DNA of 64,000 nucleotides, taken from Leptospiraceae bacterium (GTDB taxonomy: Bacteria; Spirochaetota; Leptospiria; Leptospirales; Leptospiraceae). Where the stretch lies: the NCBI GenBank assembly GCA_022402465.1, contig JAKRSH010000041.1:1-64000 (forward strand), read 5' to 3'. Every line of letters starts with the position of its first letter. Position 1 is the first letter of the stretch. Of this stretch, positions 34,839 through 44,924 are shown piece by piece. The position numbers were made by a program, and so were the translations under genes. The notes beneath the pieces were generated by a model. That model saw only the letters and a program-made list of their open reading frames with translations. It was not told the DNA's origin and did not search any database.

Positions 34839-35726
34839 TTATGTTTTGGTTAAGAATTTTGTAACAACTTTTTCAAATTCTTCTTGTTCTTCTAGGTGCA
34901 CAAAATGTCCACATTGGTTGAATAAAACTTCCTTAATACAAGGAAATTCTTTAGCAAGATGATCCGATGAAAAAGAAGGAACAATAGGATCTACAAGACT
35001 GCGCACCAATAGAGTGGGTGAGTTATAATCTTTCATCAGTGGCCTGAGATCTGTTCTATCTATCATTTCTAACATCAAATGCATATTTCTTCCAGAGAGT
35101 TGTTTAAAGTAAGGGAAGTAATTCTCCAAATAGGAATGCATACCGACTAAGTTTTTAAATTTCTTAGTGTTTTGTACTCCCCGTAGAAATCCCTGTTCTA
35201 GAAACTTAACGGATGTTTGTGTAGCTGTAAATCCAAGTTCGAAGATAAATCCAACCCTGAATCTATGCATAAGAACTGCTGTTTTAAACAAGCCCACAAC
35301 TGGGCCATAGACAACAGGAGCGATTGCTATTGTTTTTGAGATTCTATTTGGATGAAGAGCAGTGATTCCTAAAACCGCCAAACCGCCTGTAGAGTGTCCA
35401 ACGAGGATGGGCTTTTTTTTGCCTGAGACATGGAGGACGGCGGCTGACTGTGCTTCCAAAAATGCTTCAAAATCCAATTGTCCCAAAGAAGGATCAATGG
35501 TTGCTGGGTAGTGACCTAACAAATCCAAGATGATTACATCGGAATGCTTGAGGAAATAACTTAGGTTGCGGTTCCAATAACCAGGTGCCGAAGTCCAACC
35601 TCCAATTAAAATGATGAGCGGACCCGTCTTTTTACCTTTATGTTTTGTGTAGGTAAAAGTAAAATCCTTATATGCAAATTCATATCTTTCAGGCTCTATT
35701 TCTAATTCTTTAAAATTTTCTGCCAT
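34839..35726 (-). CDS. Alpha/beta hydrolase
   Basis: 295 residues. VGHSTGGLAVLG holds the nucleophile serine, LIILIGGWTSAPGYW the oxyanion region, RSLVDPIVP the likely acid and NQCGHFVHLEE the catalytic histidine. No signal peptide. The substrate is unknown. It lies 17 bases beyond the alanine racemase gene on the same strand. Confidence 0.85.
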   Translation of the reverse strand: MAENFKELEIEPERYEFAYKDFTFTYTKHKGKKTGPLIILIGGWTSAPGYWNRNLSYFLKHSDVIILDLLGHYPATIDPSLGQLDFEAFLEAQSAAVLHVSGKKKPILVGHSTGGLAVLGITALHPNRISKTIAIAPVVYGPVVGLFKTAVLMHRFRVGFIFELGFTATQTSVKFLEQGFLRGVQNTKKFKNLVGMHSYLENYFPYFKQLSGRNMHLMLEMIDRTDLRPLMKDYNSPTLLVRSLVDPIVPSFSSDHLAKEFPCIKEVLFNQCGHFVHLEEQEEFEKVVTKFLTKT

Positions 35727-35743
35727 AAATTTCCTTTCTAACT

Positions 35744-36883
35744 TTAATCCACAATCTTTCTTGGGAAATGTGGAAGTATTTTTGTTACCGTTTCATAATT
35801 GATTGTATGTGCCCATTGTGACAGATCGTCCGCAGATATTCTTTCATTCATAGAATCTCCTATAATCACAACTTCATCTCCAAGCTTAACATCTTTTATA
35901 TGAGTGATATCTATCATAGTCATATTCATACATACTCTTCCAAGTATTTTTGCCCTTTCACCTAATACTAACATATATCCATTATTGGATAATTTTCTAT
36001 CTAGACCTTCATAATATCCCATAGGAACAACTCCTACTTTAGTAGGTGAAGTTGTTTTGTAAGTAGATCCATATCCTATAAATGAACCTGTTGGTAATTC
36101 TTGGATATGTTGTAGTTGTGACTTCCAACTTAGAACTGGTTTGAGATCTGCTTCGGGACGTTTGAGGATATTCATGGAGAGTTTGGTCTCAATACTTGGC
36201 CAAAGTCCATAGAGGGAGATTCCCACTCTCACCATATCCATTCTTGCTTCATCGAATAAGAGAGCCGAGGCAGAAGCAGCGCAGTGGCGTATCAAGTTTA
36301 CATAACCATAAGATTCTAATTTACTAAGATACTCATTGAATTTTGCAAGTTGCATTTTAGAATAAGAATGCTCTGTAAAATCTTCTGTAGATGCAAAATG
36401 TGTAGCAACTCCATCTAAGGGAAGTTTATGTTTGGCAGCATTGGAAACAATTTCTTCCCACTTTACTCCAAATGTTCCAAGTCTACCCATGCCTGTATCT
36501 ATCTTTAGATGGATTTTCGGTCTTGTGCTTTGTTTGGAAAGAAATTGCCATTCCTCAAAGCGAGAAATCATAATCCAGAAATTCTCATCTTGTATTTCAT
36601 CGGATCGCTCGGAGAGCTTAGGGATATCACCCATGATCAGAATAGGAATGCTTGGATGAATTGCACGTATGGTATGCGCTTCTTCTAGACTGTTGACTCC
36701 AAAAAGATTTACCTTAGATTCCAAACAGAGTTTTGTAATTTCAAGCAGCCCATGTCCATAAGCATTGGATTTAACGACTGCACAGAATAGGGAACTAGGA
36801 TTGGATTGGTTGATTAGCTTTCGAAATACATTGATATTATGATCTATGTTCTTTCTCGAAAGCTCTACATTGGCTGAGAGCAT
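35744..36883 (-). CDS. alr: Alanine racemase
   Basis: Makes D-alanine for peptidoglycan. I chose the internal ATG (MLSANVELSRKNI), which gives 379 residues, the usual length. The first ATG at 37012 would add 43 atypical residues and overlap the divergent gene. The PLP lysine is in CAVVKSNAYGHG. GMGRLG, RVGISLYGLWP and GSFIGYGSTY follow, the latter with the catalytic tyrosine. Confidence 0.92.
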   Translation of the reverse strand: MLSANVELSRKNIDHNINVFRKLINQSNPSSLFCAVVKSNAYGHGLLEITKLCLESKVNLFGVNSLEEAHTIRAIHPSIPILIMGDIPKLSERSDEIQDENFWIMISRFEEWQFLSKQSTRPKIHLKIDTGMGRLGTFGVKWEEIVSNAAKHKLPLDGVATHFASTEDFTEHSYSKMQLAKFNEYLSKLESYGYVNLIRHCAASASALLFDEARMDMVRVGISLYGLWPSIETKLSMNILKRPEADLKPVLSWKSQLQHIQELPTGSFIGYGSTYKTTSPTKVGVVPMGYYEGLDRKLSNNGYMLVLGERAKILGRVCMNMTMIDITHIKDVKLGDEVVIIGDSMNERISADDLSQWAHTINYETVTKILPHFPRKIVD

Positions 36884-36986
36884 ATGCGATAAGAGACAGA
36901 TTAAAAAATTCTTCTCTACTGACAAGATTATTCTTTCTGAAGAAAACAGATTGAAGGAAAGCAGATTCTTTTGAATCCTTGATCCA

Positions 36987-38126
36987 ATGAAACTAGAATG
37001 GAAACAAATCAATGAGCTCTATCCAGTAAATAAGCAAAGAATCTGGTTGAACAATTGTGGAACAACAACCATTGGCAATCCACAAAGAGACTTGCTTGCA
37101 GACTATTTAGAGGATTATTCCCGCAATGGAGTTTTTACTGAAAAATATTCCTATCCTATTATTAAAAATGAAATCCTTTCCATCTTGGCAAAATTAATTG
37201 GAACGGAAACGAGAAACCTTGCTTTAATTCATAATACCTTCGAAGGTATGAGTTTTATTTCTATGGGACTAAGACTTACTAGCAAAGATACAGTTGTTCT
37301 CTTGGAAAATGAATACCCTAGCAATTACTATCCTTGGGAATTCTGGAAGAAGGAAGGCATCAAGATTGATTTTATTCCCATGCAAGATAGCCCTGAGGCC
37401 TATCTCAATGCAATTCAGGAAACCATCACCAAGTTGAAACCTACAATACTGAGTTTGTCTCCTGTACATTGGTGTACAGGTCTTAGTCTGCCAATGAAAG
37501 AAATTTCTAGTATTTGCAAGCAGTACAATGTGAAACTTATTCTGGATGGTGCTCAGGCTGTGGGTCATGTACCAGTAGAGACAGAAGCATGGGGAGTCTA
37601 TGCCATGGCTTTTTCTGCTTGGAAATGGTTACTCGGTCCACTCGGACTAGGTGTACTCTATGTTTCGGATCAGGCGCTAGATGAATTGGAATTAGTATTC
37701 AAAGGAACCCAATCTGTAGTTGGTGATTCAGAATACCTGCCTTATAAATCAGAAATTAAAGCTAGTGCCGACCGGTATGAATACTCTACTTCCGGTTATG
37801 TGGATTGGATTTATTTTCTAGGATCTCTTAGAATGCTAAGTGGAATTGGTTTCGATGAAGTTAGATCACGTATTTATGAATTGACTAGATATTTAAAAGA
37901 AAAAGTAAACAAGAAGGCTTACACGACTACCCATGATAATCTACCTGAAATGAAGTCAGGGATTCTATCTATTAATCCAAAAGATGGTCAGAATACATCC
38001 GAGCTTGCCTTCTTACTAAAATCAAAAGGCATCATCTTTGCAGAAAGAATGAACCGAGTGAGAGTGAGTCCTCATATTTTTCTCTTAGAAGATCAGTTAG
38101 ATATTTTTGCGGGATATCTACCTTGA
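36987..38126 (+). CDS. Class V aminotransferase-fold PLP enzyme
   Basis: 379 residues. LILDGAQAVGHVPV holds the PLP-binding Asp and FSAWKWLLGPLGLG the Schiff-base lysine. RIWLNNCGTTTIG resembles the N terminus of cysteine-desulfurase/isopenicillin epimerase-like enzymes. No conserved desulfurase Cys loop is obvious, so the substrate is open. Divergent from alr. Confidence 0.85.
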   Translation: MKLEWKQINELYPVNKQRIWLNNCGTTTIGNPQRDLLADYLEDYSRNGVFTEKYSYPIIKNEILSILAKLIGTETRNLALIHNTFEGMSFISMGLRLTSKDTVVLLENEYPSNYYPWEFWKKEGIKIDFIPMQDSPEAYLNAIQETITKLKPTILSLSPVHWCTGLSLPMKEISSICKQYNVKLILDGAQAVGHVPVETEAWGVYAMAFSAWKWLLGPLGLGVLYVSDQALDELELVFKGTQSVVGDSEYLPYKSEIKASADRYEYSTSGYVDWIYFLGSLRMLSGIGFDEVRSRIYELTRYLKEKVNKKAYTTTHDNLPEMKSGILSINPKDGQNTSELAFLLKSKGIIFAERMNRVRVSPHIFLLEDQLDIFAGYLP

Positions 38127-38225
38127 GATTTGAATGGAATGTTCTAGCTAACGAAAATAAACATTTTTTTATAAATAGAGTCGTATTATGTTATTAGAAT
38201 CTTTCTTTGTTATCAGAACTGTATC

Positions 38226-39131
38226 ATGCTAGCTAAGAATTTTCCTTGGATAGTGCTCGGTGCTAGTATACTCTCTTGGTTTTTTCCAGACTTGTTTACT
38301 TGGTTTAACAGCAATCTAATTACTCTTGCCTTAGGTGGAATTATGATTGGTATGGGCTTGCATCTTCATCTGGAAGATTTTGCTATCATACAGAAATCCC
38401 CCTGGCATGTATTTTTGGGGGTATTTCTCCAATTTAGTATCATGCCATTGACAGGCGCATGGATTGCGTACACAATGAACTTAGATCCAGTTTTTTACTC
38501 CGGTCTAGTACTAGTTGCCTCTTGCCCAGGTGGAACTGCATCCAATGTAGTTGTTTATCTTGCACGAGCTAACTTAGCCTTGTCTGTAGTTCTCACCTCT
38601 CTTTCCACTTTTCTTGCCATTATCCTTACTCCCTTGCTCACTTCGTTTTACCTAGGACAAATTGTTACAGTAAACACCAAAGGAATGATCCTCTCAACGA
38701 TTCAAGTGATTCTCGTCCCTGTTCTTTTGGGAGTCATTCTCAATCGTTTTTTCCCCAAATTTGCCAAGTTTGGCAGAAACTATTCTAGCGGTCTGAGTGT
38801 AATCTTGATCGCAATGATAGTTGCTTCTGTCATAGGAGCAAGTAAGACACAGATCCAAATAGCAGGCATTAAATTAATCTTTGCCTGTATCTTTCTCCAT
38901 AGCCTAGGCTTTTTCTTTGGTTATGTGATTACGAGGTATATCAATGGCAAAGACCCCATTCTTGCCAAAACAATCTCGATTGAAGTAGGGATGCAGAACT
39001 CAGGTCTAGGGGTTGTGCTTGCAAGACAAAATTTCCCACAGCCCGAAACAGCAATTCCGAGTGCCATATCGAGTCTGACTCACTCCTTGATTGGAAGTTT
39101 TTTGGTCTGGGTCTGGAGGCATAAGTCTTAA
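38226..39131 (+). CDS. Bile acid:sodium symporter (BASS) family transporter
   Basis: 301 residues with about nine to ten membrane helices. VASCPGGTASNVVVYLARAN and the later EVGMQNSGLGVVLA are the crossing-helix motifs of BASS transporters, which import organic acids with sodium. The substrate is unknown (pantoate, pyruvate and bile acids are all known in the family). Confidence 0.88.
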   Translation: MLAKNFPWIVLGASILSWFFPDLFTWFNSNLITLALGGIMIGMGLHLHLEDFAIIQKSPWHVFLGVFLQFSIMPLTGAWIAYTMNLDPVFYSGLVLVASCPGGTASNVVVYLARANLALSVVLTSLSTFLAIILTPLLTSFYLGQIVTVNTKGMILSTIQVILVPVLLGVILNRFFPKFAKFGRNYSSGLSVILIAMIVASVIGASKTQIQIAGIKLIFACIFLHSLGFFFGYVITRYINGKDPILAKTISIEVGMQNSGLGVVLARQNFPQPETAIPSAISSLTHSLIGSFLVWVWRHKS

Positions 39132-39176
39132 TTTGCCATTGACGATAAGTGTCCCAATAAAATAATGACTTAAACT

Positions 39177-39338
39177 ATGAGAGAGATCATTAAATTAGGT
39201 TGTACAGGTTGTGAAAATCCTGGGAAAAGTGCATATTTTCAAACTAAGAATAAGAAAACCAAATCTGAAAAATTAGTTACAAAGAAATATTGTAAATTTT
39301 GCAAGAAGCACAACGATCACAAAGAGACGAAAGTCTAA
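39177..39338 (+). CDS. rpmG: 50S ribosomal protein L33
   Basis: 53 residues, MREIIKLGCTGCENPGK at the start and KYCKFCKKHNDHKETK at the end. Two CxxC pairs (Cys9/Cys12 and Cys39/Cys42) form the zinc ribbon of the C+ form of L33, and the length is right. No strong ribosome site precedes the ATG. The DksA-like gene starts 8 bases after the stop. Confidence 0.9.
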   Translation: MREIIKLGCTGCENPGKSAYFQTKNKKTKSEKLVTKKYCKFCKKHNDHKETKV

Positions 39339-39346
39339 TAATTATC

Positions 39347-39781
39347 ATGCCAACGAAAGCTGCCCTAGATAAGAAGACCATGGAAGAGCTCAAATCCGCT
39401 CTTGTTGAGAAGAGACTGAATCTACTTCAGAAACTCAATCAATGGGAAGATAATAGCTCTCCCTCAGGACTGAAAGAAATGGGTGATATAGCAGACATTG
39501 CATCACAATTAAATGACGAAGCCTTGAGTTCAGTTCTGACGGAAGTTGAAATCGACACTCTAAGACAAATAGAATTTGCCTTGGAGAAAATTGAAAACGG
39601 AAGTTATGGAATCTGCGAAGGAACTAAGAAGAAGATTCCTATTGCTAGACTCAAAGCAATACCTTGGACAAGATACACTGTGGAGTATGCAGAGCAACTT
39701 TCCAAAAACAGACCGCGTTCCCATAGGTCTGATTCCTTAACCCACTTTCCTGTTCCTATGGATATGGATAATTTAGACTAG
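39347..39781 (+). CDS. TraR/DksA family protein lacking most zinc cysteines
   Basis: 144 residues from the ATG after rpmG. It has a coiled-coil hairpin (about 10-82) with GDIADIASQ near the tip, then the family end YGICEGTKKKIPIARLKAIP. The usual four cysteines appear as Cys90, Thr93, Thr111 and Tyr114, so zinc binding is unlikely. DksA proteins modulate RNA polymerase through the secondary channel; zinc-free variants exist in other bacteria. Confidence 0.85.
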   Translation: MPTKAALDKKTMEELKSALVEKRLNLLQKLNQWEDNSSPSGLKEMGDIADIASQLNDEALSSVLTEVEIDTLRQIEFALEKIENGSYGICEGTKKKIPIARLKAIPWTRYTVEYAEQLSKNRPRSHRSDSLTHFPVPMDMDNLD

Positions 39782-39813
39782 ATTTTTTCCCCCCTTAAGC
39801 CAATACTGGGAGA

Positions 39814-41463
39814 GTGATTTCCCACTCGATATTATCCTTATTCCTATTTATAATTTCTCTTTTCCTCTACCGTTATAGTTTTCCTTATCCTGTAGTAGAA
39901 TATCTTTCTATATTTTTTCCATTATTTCTTTTAGGTTTTATTCCCAATTTTTTATACCGAAGGTGGGGTAGAATCTTTACTGTTTGTTTTGCTGTACTTT
40001 TCGTACGCTTTGGTGCCTTAACAGGCGCTCTAACAACCATCCCCGAATGGACGAGTCTTCATCCACTATTTTGGGGAGCAATTCTTGGAATCTTAAGTAG
40101 AGAGCATTTTTTGATTTTCATGGGAAGAGGGAAGCAAGCGGCAGATATTTCTGACAAGGATCCTCTTAGAAGGAGACTCGCTTTGAATCCTAGTCCTGGT
40201 CAGAAACTGCCATATTGGATGGAGCCTGATATCTGGATGGTTTTCTTTCTGTCTATTCTTGTTATTGAGAGAACACTTCATTATTTTCCTTGGAGCTTTG
40301 AGACTGGAATCAACTTTGCGGATGGTTTCTTTATAAAAGGGCTGTCTTACAAGGAAGCCTTTGGTTTGACTTGGATGTATTGGGACAATATAGTCCCCGT
40401 TATATGGTATATCTTTACGGAAGAACGTTGTTCCAGCGATTTGGATAATCCCAATAAACATTGGATCATAGGACTTACTATTGGTTATTTGATCCAAGCT
40501 GTAATTATTTTGGAACAAACATTTCTAAATCCTAATTTACTCATGACGGCAACTGGTGAATCTCTCAAAGTTGGGAGGGTCGCTGGGCTTTGGCGAGATT
40601 CAGGCTCAGCATCCTGGATTATTCCTACTCTTGGTTTGTATCTTGTTTGGAAGGTATGGGAGAGGCGTGGGATATGGAGAGAATCAAGTCGAAGAATTCT
40701 AGCTATCTTCCTCTTGCTGATTACGGGAAGTCTGGGTCTGAAATTAGGAAAGACATTTTGGTTGGCTTATGGAGCTGGCTTATTTGGATTTTTAATCTAT
40801 TTCGTTCTTCGTAGAATTCAACATCCTAATGATTGGATCCAAGGTGCATTTCGTACTTTTGTTATCTTACTTATGTTGAGTTTTGGATTTTCCCTACTTT
40901 GGTTTGGTGAAAATCAAAAGTTAGTTCCTGCTCTCTCTCATGCTAGTTCTCTTCTCAAGAAAACAATTTCTGGTGAGAAATTAGATGATTTAGATCATAG
41001 GAACAAATTAATGCAGGCATCCTTGGATCTGTGGAAGGATTCAATATTTTTCGGAAATGGCTTTGGTTCAATGATAGTTCACCTGAAAGATTTGAAGTCG
41101 CCCATACAGGAACGTCCTAGGAACCATTTTGTTGATACGCCTGCCAATTTTTATTTAGGTTGGTTAGGCGAAACTGGAATCTTAGGCTGCTTACTTCTAG
41201 CTATGTATACTTTTCTTAAGACGTATATAGCTCAAAATGCAAAATATCTATTGCTACTAGTGATTCCATTTATGACGGGTTACCAAATCACCCATGCAGA
41301 TGGGGCATTTGTAGTATTGTTTATACTCTCTGGTACTCGATGCATTGAAAATTCCAGATCTAAGCTATTGAGCAAAGTGGATCTTATGAAAATAATATGG
41401 ATGGTATTTGCAATCGGAATTTCTCTGCATTATTTAGCCTTCGCTATTCTTAAGCACTCCTAA
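39814..41463 (+). CDS. O-antigen ligase/polymerase-like membrane protein
   Basis: 549 residues, about 12 membrane helices. The segment [10 protein letters not shown], then [23 protein letters not shown], matches the Wzy_C/WaaL pattern of a large periplasmic loop followed by a conserved helix. It may join or polymerise surface glycans, but no other glycan genes lie nearby. GTG start. The 3' end overlaps the convergent chemoreceptor gene by 30 bases. Confidence 0.7.
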   Translation: MISHSILSLFLFIISLFLYRYSFPYPVVEYLSIFFPLFLLGFIPNFLYRRWGRIFTVCFAVLFVRFGALTGALTTIPEWTSLHPLFWGAILGILSREHFLIFMGRGKQAADISDKDPLRRRLALNPSPGQKLPYWMEPDIWMVFFLSILVIERTLHYFPWSFETGINFADGFFIKGLSYKEAFGLTWMYWDNIVPVIWYIFTEERCSSDLDNPNKHWIIGLTIGYLIQAVIILEQTFLNPNLLMTATGESLKVGRVAGLWRDSGSASWIIPTLGLYLVWKVWERRGIWRESSRRILAIFLLLITGSLGLKLGKTFWLAYGAGLFGFLIYFVLRRIQHPNDWIQGAFRTFVILLMLSFGFSLLWFGENQKLVPALSHASSLLKKTISGEKLDDLDHRNKLMQASLDLWKDSIFFGNGFGSMIVHLKDLKSPIQERPRNHFVDTPANFYLGWLGETGILGCLLLAMYTFLKTYIAQNAKYLLLLVIPFMTGYQITHADGAFVVLFILSGTRCIENSRSKLLSKVDLMKIIWMVFAIGISLHYLAFAILKHS

Positions 41464-42669
41464 GTATTCATCCGTCTTTGAATTGATTTTTTGTGCAATT
41501 TCGAATACATTATCTGCAAGTTTCGTTATGCCTATTTGCAATTTAGAAATTTCTTTAATTTGGGCTCTAACCCGTTCGGATTGTTCATTGATTGATTCCA
41601 GAGTGTTATTGACAAAGACAATTTCACCATACACTTCGCCTGAGGAATCTTTCACCATGGAAGCAGATTTATCTAATTTCTCGGCTTTTTCTATCACAAC
41701 TCCACCTCTGTTTTTTAATTCAGAGATTGTTTGCACTACTTCTGCTATGGTTCCAGAAATGATATGAATTTCGGAAGAGATAAATTGAAAAGCCTCTCCA
41801 CTTTCCTCACTCACCTTACTTGCGAATTGGTAGTCTTCAATATTGCCCTTCATGAGTTTATTGATTTCTTTTGCTTTTTGGGATGTTAGGATTGCAAGCT
41901 TTTTCATTTCATCAGCGATTACAGCAAAACCTTTGCCTTCGGAGTCAGAATGGCTGGCTTCAATGGCTGCATTGATGGCAAGAAGATTTGTTTCTTTCGT
42001 GATGTTATTGATAAAGTCGATTAGTTTAAGCATGTCATCAGCCTTTTCGCTCACGGACTTAATCAAAGTATTCGTTCTTTGGACTTTCTCGCCACCAGTT
42101 CGACTCATTTGTACGAGATTCTTCATATTTTCGTTTCTCGAATCAATTTCAAAAATAACAGTATTTACTACATCAAACATGAAACGAATTTCTTCAGATG
42201 TCTTTCCCACATCATCCATCAAAGAAACTTCTTGGTTCGCGAGTTGGGTTACGATTTGAAAGATTCTACCCATATCATCATTGGTAGAATGAATCTTTTG
42301 ATCTAACTCCTCAATCTCTGAGGAGATCATTTCAATTTGCTTAAGAACAAGCTTAGTAGAGTCTAGGATTTCATCAATAAAGCCATAGAGATCCAAACCA
42401 TTGCCCATGAGCATCAGAATTGGATCTGGCCTATTATTCAGGGGAATGGCAATAATTTTCAAATATTTATTGCAAATAAAAATTAATACAATTATTATTA
42501 AACCAAGAAAGATAGATGCGTACAGGAAAATATTTTTAGGAACATTGGAAATCTTACCTGATGATTCAAGTATAGCGAAAATTATTGACAGAAAGAGGAT
42601 TGATAAGCTGACCCAATTTATAGTAATGATTTTTTTATGAATTTCGGAAGCTTTTTGAGAATTTTTCAT
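41434..42669 (-). CDS. Methyl-accepting chemotaxis protein without periplasmic domain
   Basis: 411 residues. Two membrane helices close together (about 17-34 and 46-66) leave almost no external domain. No HAMP domain is obvious. The cytoplasmic hairpin has the signalling tip around [18 protein letters not shown] and [15 protein letters not shown]. It probably senses an internal signal or a partner protein. It is transcribed away from the photoactive yellow protein operon, sharing a 73-base intergenic region. Confidence 0.88.
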   Translation of the reverse strand: MKNSQKASEIHKKIITINWVSLSILFLSIIFAILESSGKISNVPKNIFLYASIFLGLIIIVLIFICNKYLKIIAIPLNNRPDPILMLMGNGLDLYGFIDEILDSTKLVLKQIEMISSEIEELDQKIHSTNDDMGRIFQIVTQLANQEVSLMDDVGKTSEEIRFMFDVVNTVIFEIDSRNENMKNLVQMSRTGGEKVQRTNTLIKSVSEKADDMLKLIDFINNITKETNLLAINAAIEASHSDSEGKGFAVIADEMKKLAILTSQKAKEINKLMKGNIEDYQFASKVSEESGEAFQFISSEIHIISGTIAEVVQTISELKNRGGVVIEKAEKLDKSASMVKDSSGEVYGEIVFVNNTLESINEQSERVRAQIKEISKLQIGITKLADNVFEIAQKINSKTDEYLGVLKNSEG

Positions 42670-42742
42670 ATTATATTATTGTCTATATATATATCGACTA
42701 GCGTATACACTAATTTGAATGTAAAAAAACCGTGGAGAAAAA

Positions 42743-43126
42743 ATGGTCTTTACTAAAGAAGAGATTTTAGGAAATTTCCCATTCGCAGAAAGATTAAAGC
42801 TAGAGAAAGCTAAATCTCAAAATTCAATCATATATTGGATCAATGAGTTAGTCGCTTCTAATTTTTCAGGAACTGATGATATCCCATCTTTAATTGCTTA
42901 TACAAAAAATGTTACTGAGCAATTAGAGGCTCTCTATGAAGAGAAGGAAAACAGTTCCATTGACTCAGGAGCTTCTATTTTAGAGCAATTAGAGGGACTT
43001 TATAGCGAAAAAGACGAATTGTACGCTCAATTCCCAGGAGTTCATTCCAACCAAGACTTGGTTGATATGATACGTGACATGGAAGCACAGCTCAGTGATT
43101 TATACAAAGAAAAAGAGAAAGTTTAG
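42743..43126 (+). CDS. Small coiled-coil protein upstream of PYP
   Basis: 127 residues, acidic and helical, with heptad-like repeats of LEALYEEK, LEGLYSEKDE and LSDLYKEKEK. No known family. GTGGAG precedes the ATG. It ends eight bases before the PYP gene and is surely co-transcribed with it. It might link the photoreceptor to a chemoreceptor or flagellar partner; that is a guess from position. Confidence 0.7.
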   Translation: MVFTKEEILGNFPFAERLKLEKAKSQNSIIYWINELVASNFSGTDDIPSLIAYTKNVTEQLEALYEEKENSSIDSGASILEQLEGLYSEKDELYAQFPGVHSNQDLVDMIRDMEAQLSDLYKEKEKV

Positions 43127-43134
43127 GAGATACA

Positions 43135-43506
43135 ATGAATACTTTTGTTGATAACGCAATTTTAAACAAACTAGGGAATTTGACTCGAGCAGAAGCAGAT
43201 AATGCGCCTTTCGGAATTATTAAATTAGAGACCGATGGCAAAATTTTACTGTACAATAAGTACGAATCTAATCTAGCCGGTGTTCCCATAGAAAAGGCAG
43301 AAGGGAGAAACTTTTTTACAGATATTGCAGTATGTACAAATAACAGAATTTTCTTTGGAAGATTCAAAGATGGAATCGCTCAAGGAAACTTGGATCTTGT
43401 TTTTAATTACGTATTTACGTACAAAATGAAACCAACAAATGTTGTGATTCATTTGTATTATGACAAAGTTTCTAAAACAAACTGGGTTTTTGTTAAATTT
43501 CGGTAA
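43135..43506 (+). CDS. pyp: Photoactive yellow protein (blue-light PAS photoreceptor)
   Basis: 123 residues, aligned over its whole length with Halorhodospira PYP from memory of that sequence. FFTDIAVCTNNRIFFGRFKD matches the chromophore loop, with Cys67 equal to Cys69. Tyr40 and Glu44 equal Tyr42 and Glu46, which hydrogen-bond the p-coumaroyl chromophore. GNLDLVFNYVF, YKMKPTNV and WVFVK complete the match. Thr50 and Arg52 are replaced by Ala and Val, so colour or kinetics may be shifted. AGGAG lies upstream. Its end overlaps the convergent ACP gene by 14 bases. Confidence 0.92.
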   Translation: MNTFVDNAILNKLGNLTRAEADNAPFGIIKLETDGKILLYNKYESNLAGVPIEKAEGRNFFTDIAVCTNNRIFFGRFKDGIAQGNLDLVFNYVFTYKMKPTNVVIHLYYDKVSKTNWVFVKFR

Positions 43507-43747
43507 TTGAGTAGTATTCACTAAATAAGGTGGCTATTCCTTCTACGGATGCGAAATAGCCACTTTTAGGTAGCTGCTCTTCAATTTCGATACCAAACTC
43601 ATCTTCCAACAACAAAACAAGCTTTTGGTAACCTAGAGAATCTAAGCCATAATCAAAGTGAAGATGCTTTTGGATATCATGGTTTTTAAGATCTATTGCC
43701 AAAGCTTTTTCAACACAGGTAAAGATTCTAGATTGTAAAGAATTCAT
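43493..43747 (-). CDS. Acyl carrier protein
   Basis: 84 residues from the ATG inside the end of the ligase gene; a longer start at 43798 exists. YGLDSLGYQKLVLLLEDEFG contains the phosphopantetheine serine (DSL) and the acidic helix II of carrier proteins. Coupled to the ligase, it probably receives the adenylated acid as a thioester. Its position beside PYP suggests a link to chromophore supply. Confidence 0.82.
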   Translation of the reverse strand: MNSLQSRIFTCVEKALAIDLKNHDIQKHLHFDYGLDSLGYQKLVLLLEDEFGIEIEEQLPKSGYFASVEGIATLFSEYYSITEI

Positions 43748-44924
43748 TTTTTGCTTTTTGGTAATCCTTTTTTCCATTGGGTAGTTTGGGCATTTCATGA
43801 ACCAAGCAGATTTTACTTGGTTGAAAGTGAGCAGGAAGGCTTGAAAGTTTAGCTTGAATAGATTTCAATTCTTTGGTTTTAGTTGGATCTGAAATCAATA
43901 AACCAATTCGGAATTCTCCTTGCTTGGACTTAAAATCAGATATGAGTATTTCTCCTTCTTGCAATAGGGAGGAAATTTCTTGCTCTAAAGAATCCAAATG
44001 AACTCTTTTCCCATTTACTTTTATGATTCTATCCTTCCTTCCTTGGTAGTAGAAAAATCCATCCTTCATTTCACCAGTATCTTTGGTTGCAAAAAAGCCA
44101 TCCTCACTAAGCAGTTCCTTAGCAATAAAAGGGCTCCTGGTATGTAATTCCTGATCTACTAATTTTGTTTCTACACTTGGAAAAAATTGAATTCCATCTT
44201 GAAGAGATGGAGTTCTAAATCCCATACCACCTGTTTCTGTAGATCCATAAATTTCTATAAGCCTAGTATGCCAATCCTGCTCCAAACTGATTGCAAGTTC
44301 AGTTTGAATCCTAGAACCTGAAGTAACTATCACTTGCATATTCTTAGGTTTAATTTCAGAACTTGCACTATAAAGCGATTGAAGGATGGAAGGAACAGAA
44401 ATTAGAAGATTCGCTGATGAATTCAACAATTCTTTTCGTAATTGGGAAAGAGAACTTGTATCTATAACACTTACTTCCAATTCCAGTGGTAAAGCATAAC
44501 TCCATAAAAATCCGTAGATATGACAAAGTGGAATTGAACTTAGAACAGAGTGTATTGTAAATTTTTTGACAAAAGACATTAGTACATTTAGTTCTGTTAA
44601 TATTTCCTTTTCGGACTTAATGAAAATCTTGGCTTCTCCAGTACTTCCTGAAGTTGCAAAACCACATTGGAATCTTGCTATCTCAGAAAGTTTTCTAGGA
44701 TTGTGATGCTTATATTCCGAATTAAGATTAAGTTTAGAGAGGTCCTTAATTTCGATAGAAAACTTATTCTGCCAATACGATACGGCAGATGGATCTACCA
44801 AAATAGGGATTTCACTTCTTTCTATAGATTGTTGAAAATAATTTTCTCGAAAAAACTTTAGGTCTGCAGAATAAAATGCAAATTTATCAGAATTAGAGTG
44901 AGGCTCGAATTTTGAATTTCCCAA
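43728..44924 (-). CDS. Compact AMP-forming acyl-CoA/ACP ligase, possible p-coumarate ligase
   Basis: 398 residues, about 100 shorter than usual at the N terminus. All core motifs are present: [10 protein letters not shown] for [34 protein letters not shown] and the catalytic lysine region [13 protein letters not shown] needs p-coumarate activated as a thioester by a ligase of this superfamily, and this gene and an ACP converge on pyp. The substrate is inferred from context; another aryl or fatty acid is possible. It overlaps the chemoreceptor gene by 32 bases. Confidence 0.78.
   Translation of the reverse strand: MGNSKFEPHSNSDKFAFYSADLKFFRENYFQQSIERSEIPILVDPSAVSYWQNKFSIEIKDLSKLNLNSEYKHHNPRKLSEIARFQCGFATSGSTGEAKIFIKSEKEILTELNVLMSFVKKFTIHSVLSSIPLCHIYGFLWSYALPLELEVSVIDTSSLSQLRKELLNSSANLLISVPSILQSLYSASSEIKPKNMQVIVTSGSRIQTELAISLEQDWHTRLIEIYGSTETGGMGFRTPSLQDGIQFFPSVETKLVDQELHTRSPFIAKELLSEDGFFATKDTGEMKDGFFYYQGRKDRIIKVNGKRVHLDSLEQEISSLLQEGEILISDFKSKQGEFRIGLLISDPTKTKELKSIQAKLSSLPAHFQPSKICLVHEMPKLPNGKKDYQKAKNEFFTI

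Noticed and set aside
36884-37012. N-terminal extension of alanine racemase
   Set aside because: The extra 43 residues are atypical for the family and overlap the start of the divergent aminotransferase gene.
43135-43506. Generic PAS domain instead of PYP
   Set aside because: The chromophore cysteine, its Tyr and Glu partners and the whole-length match are specific to PYP.
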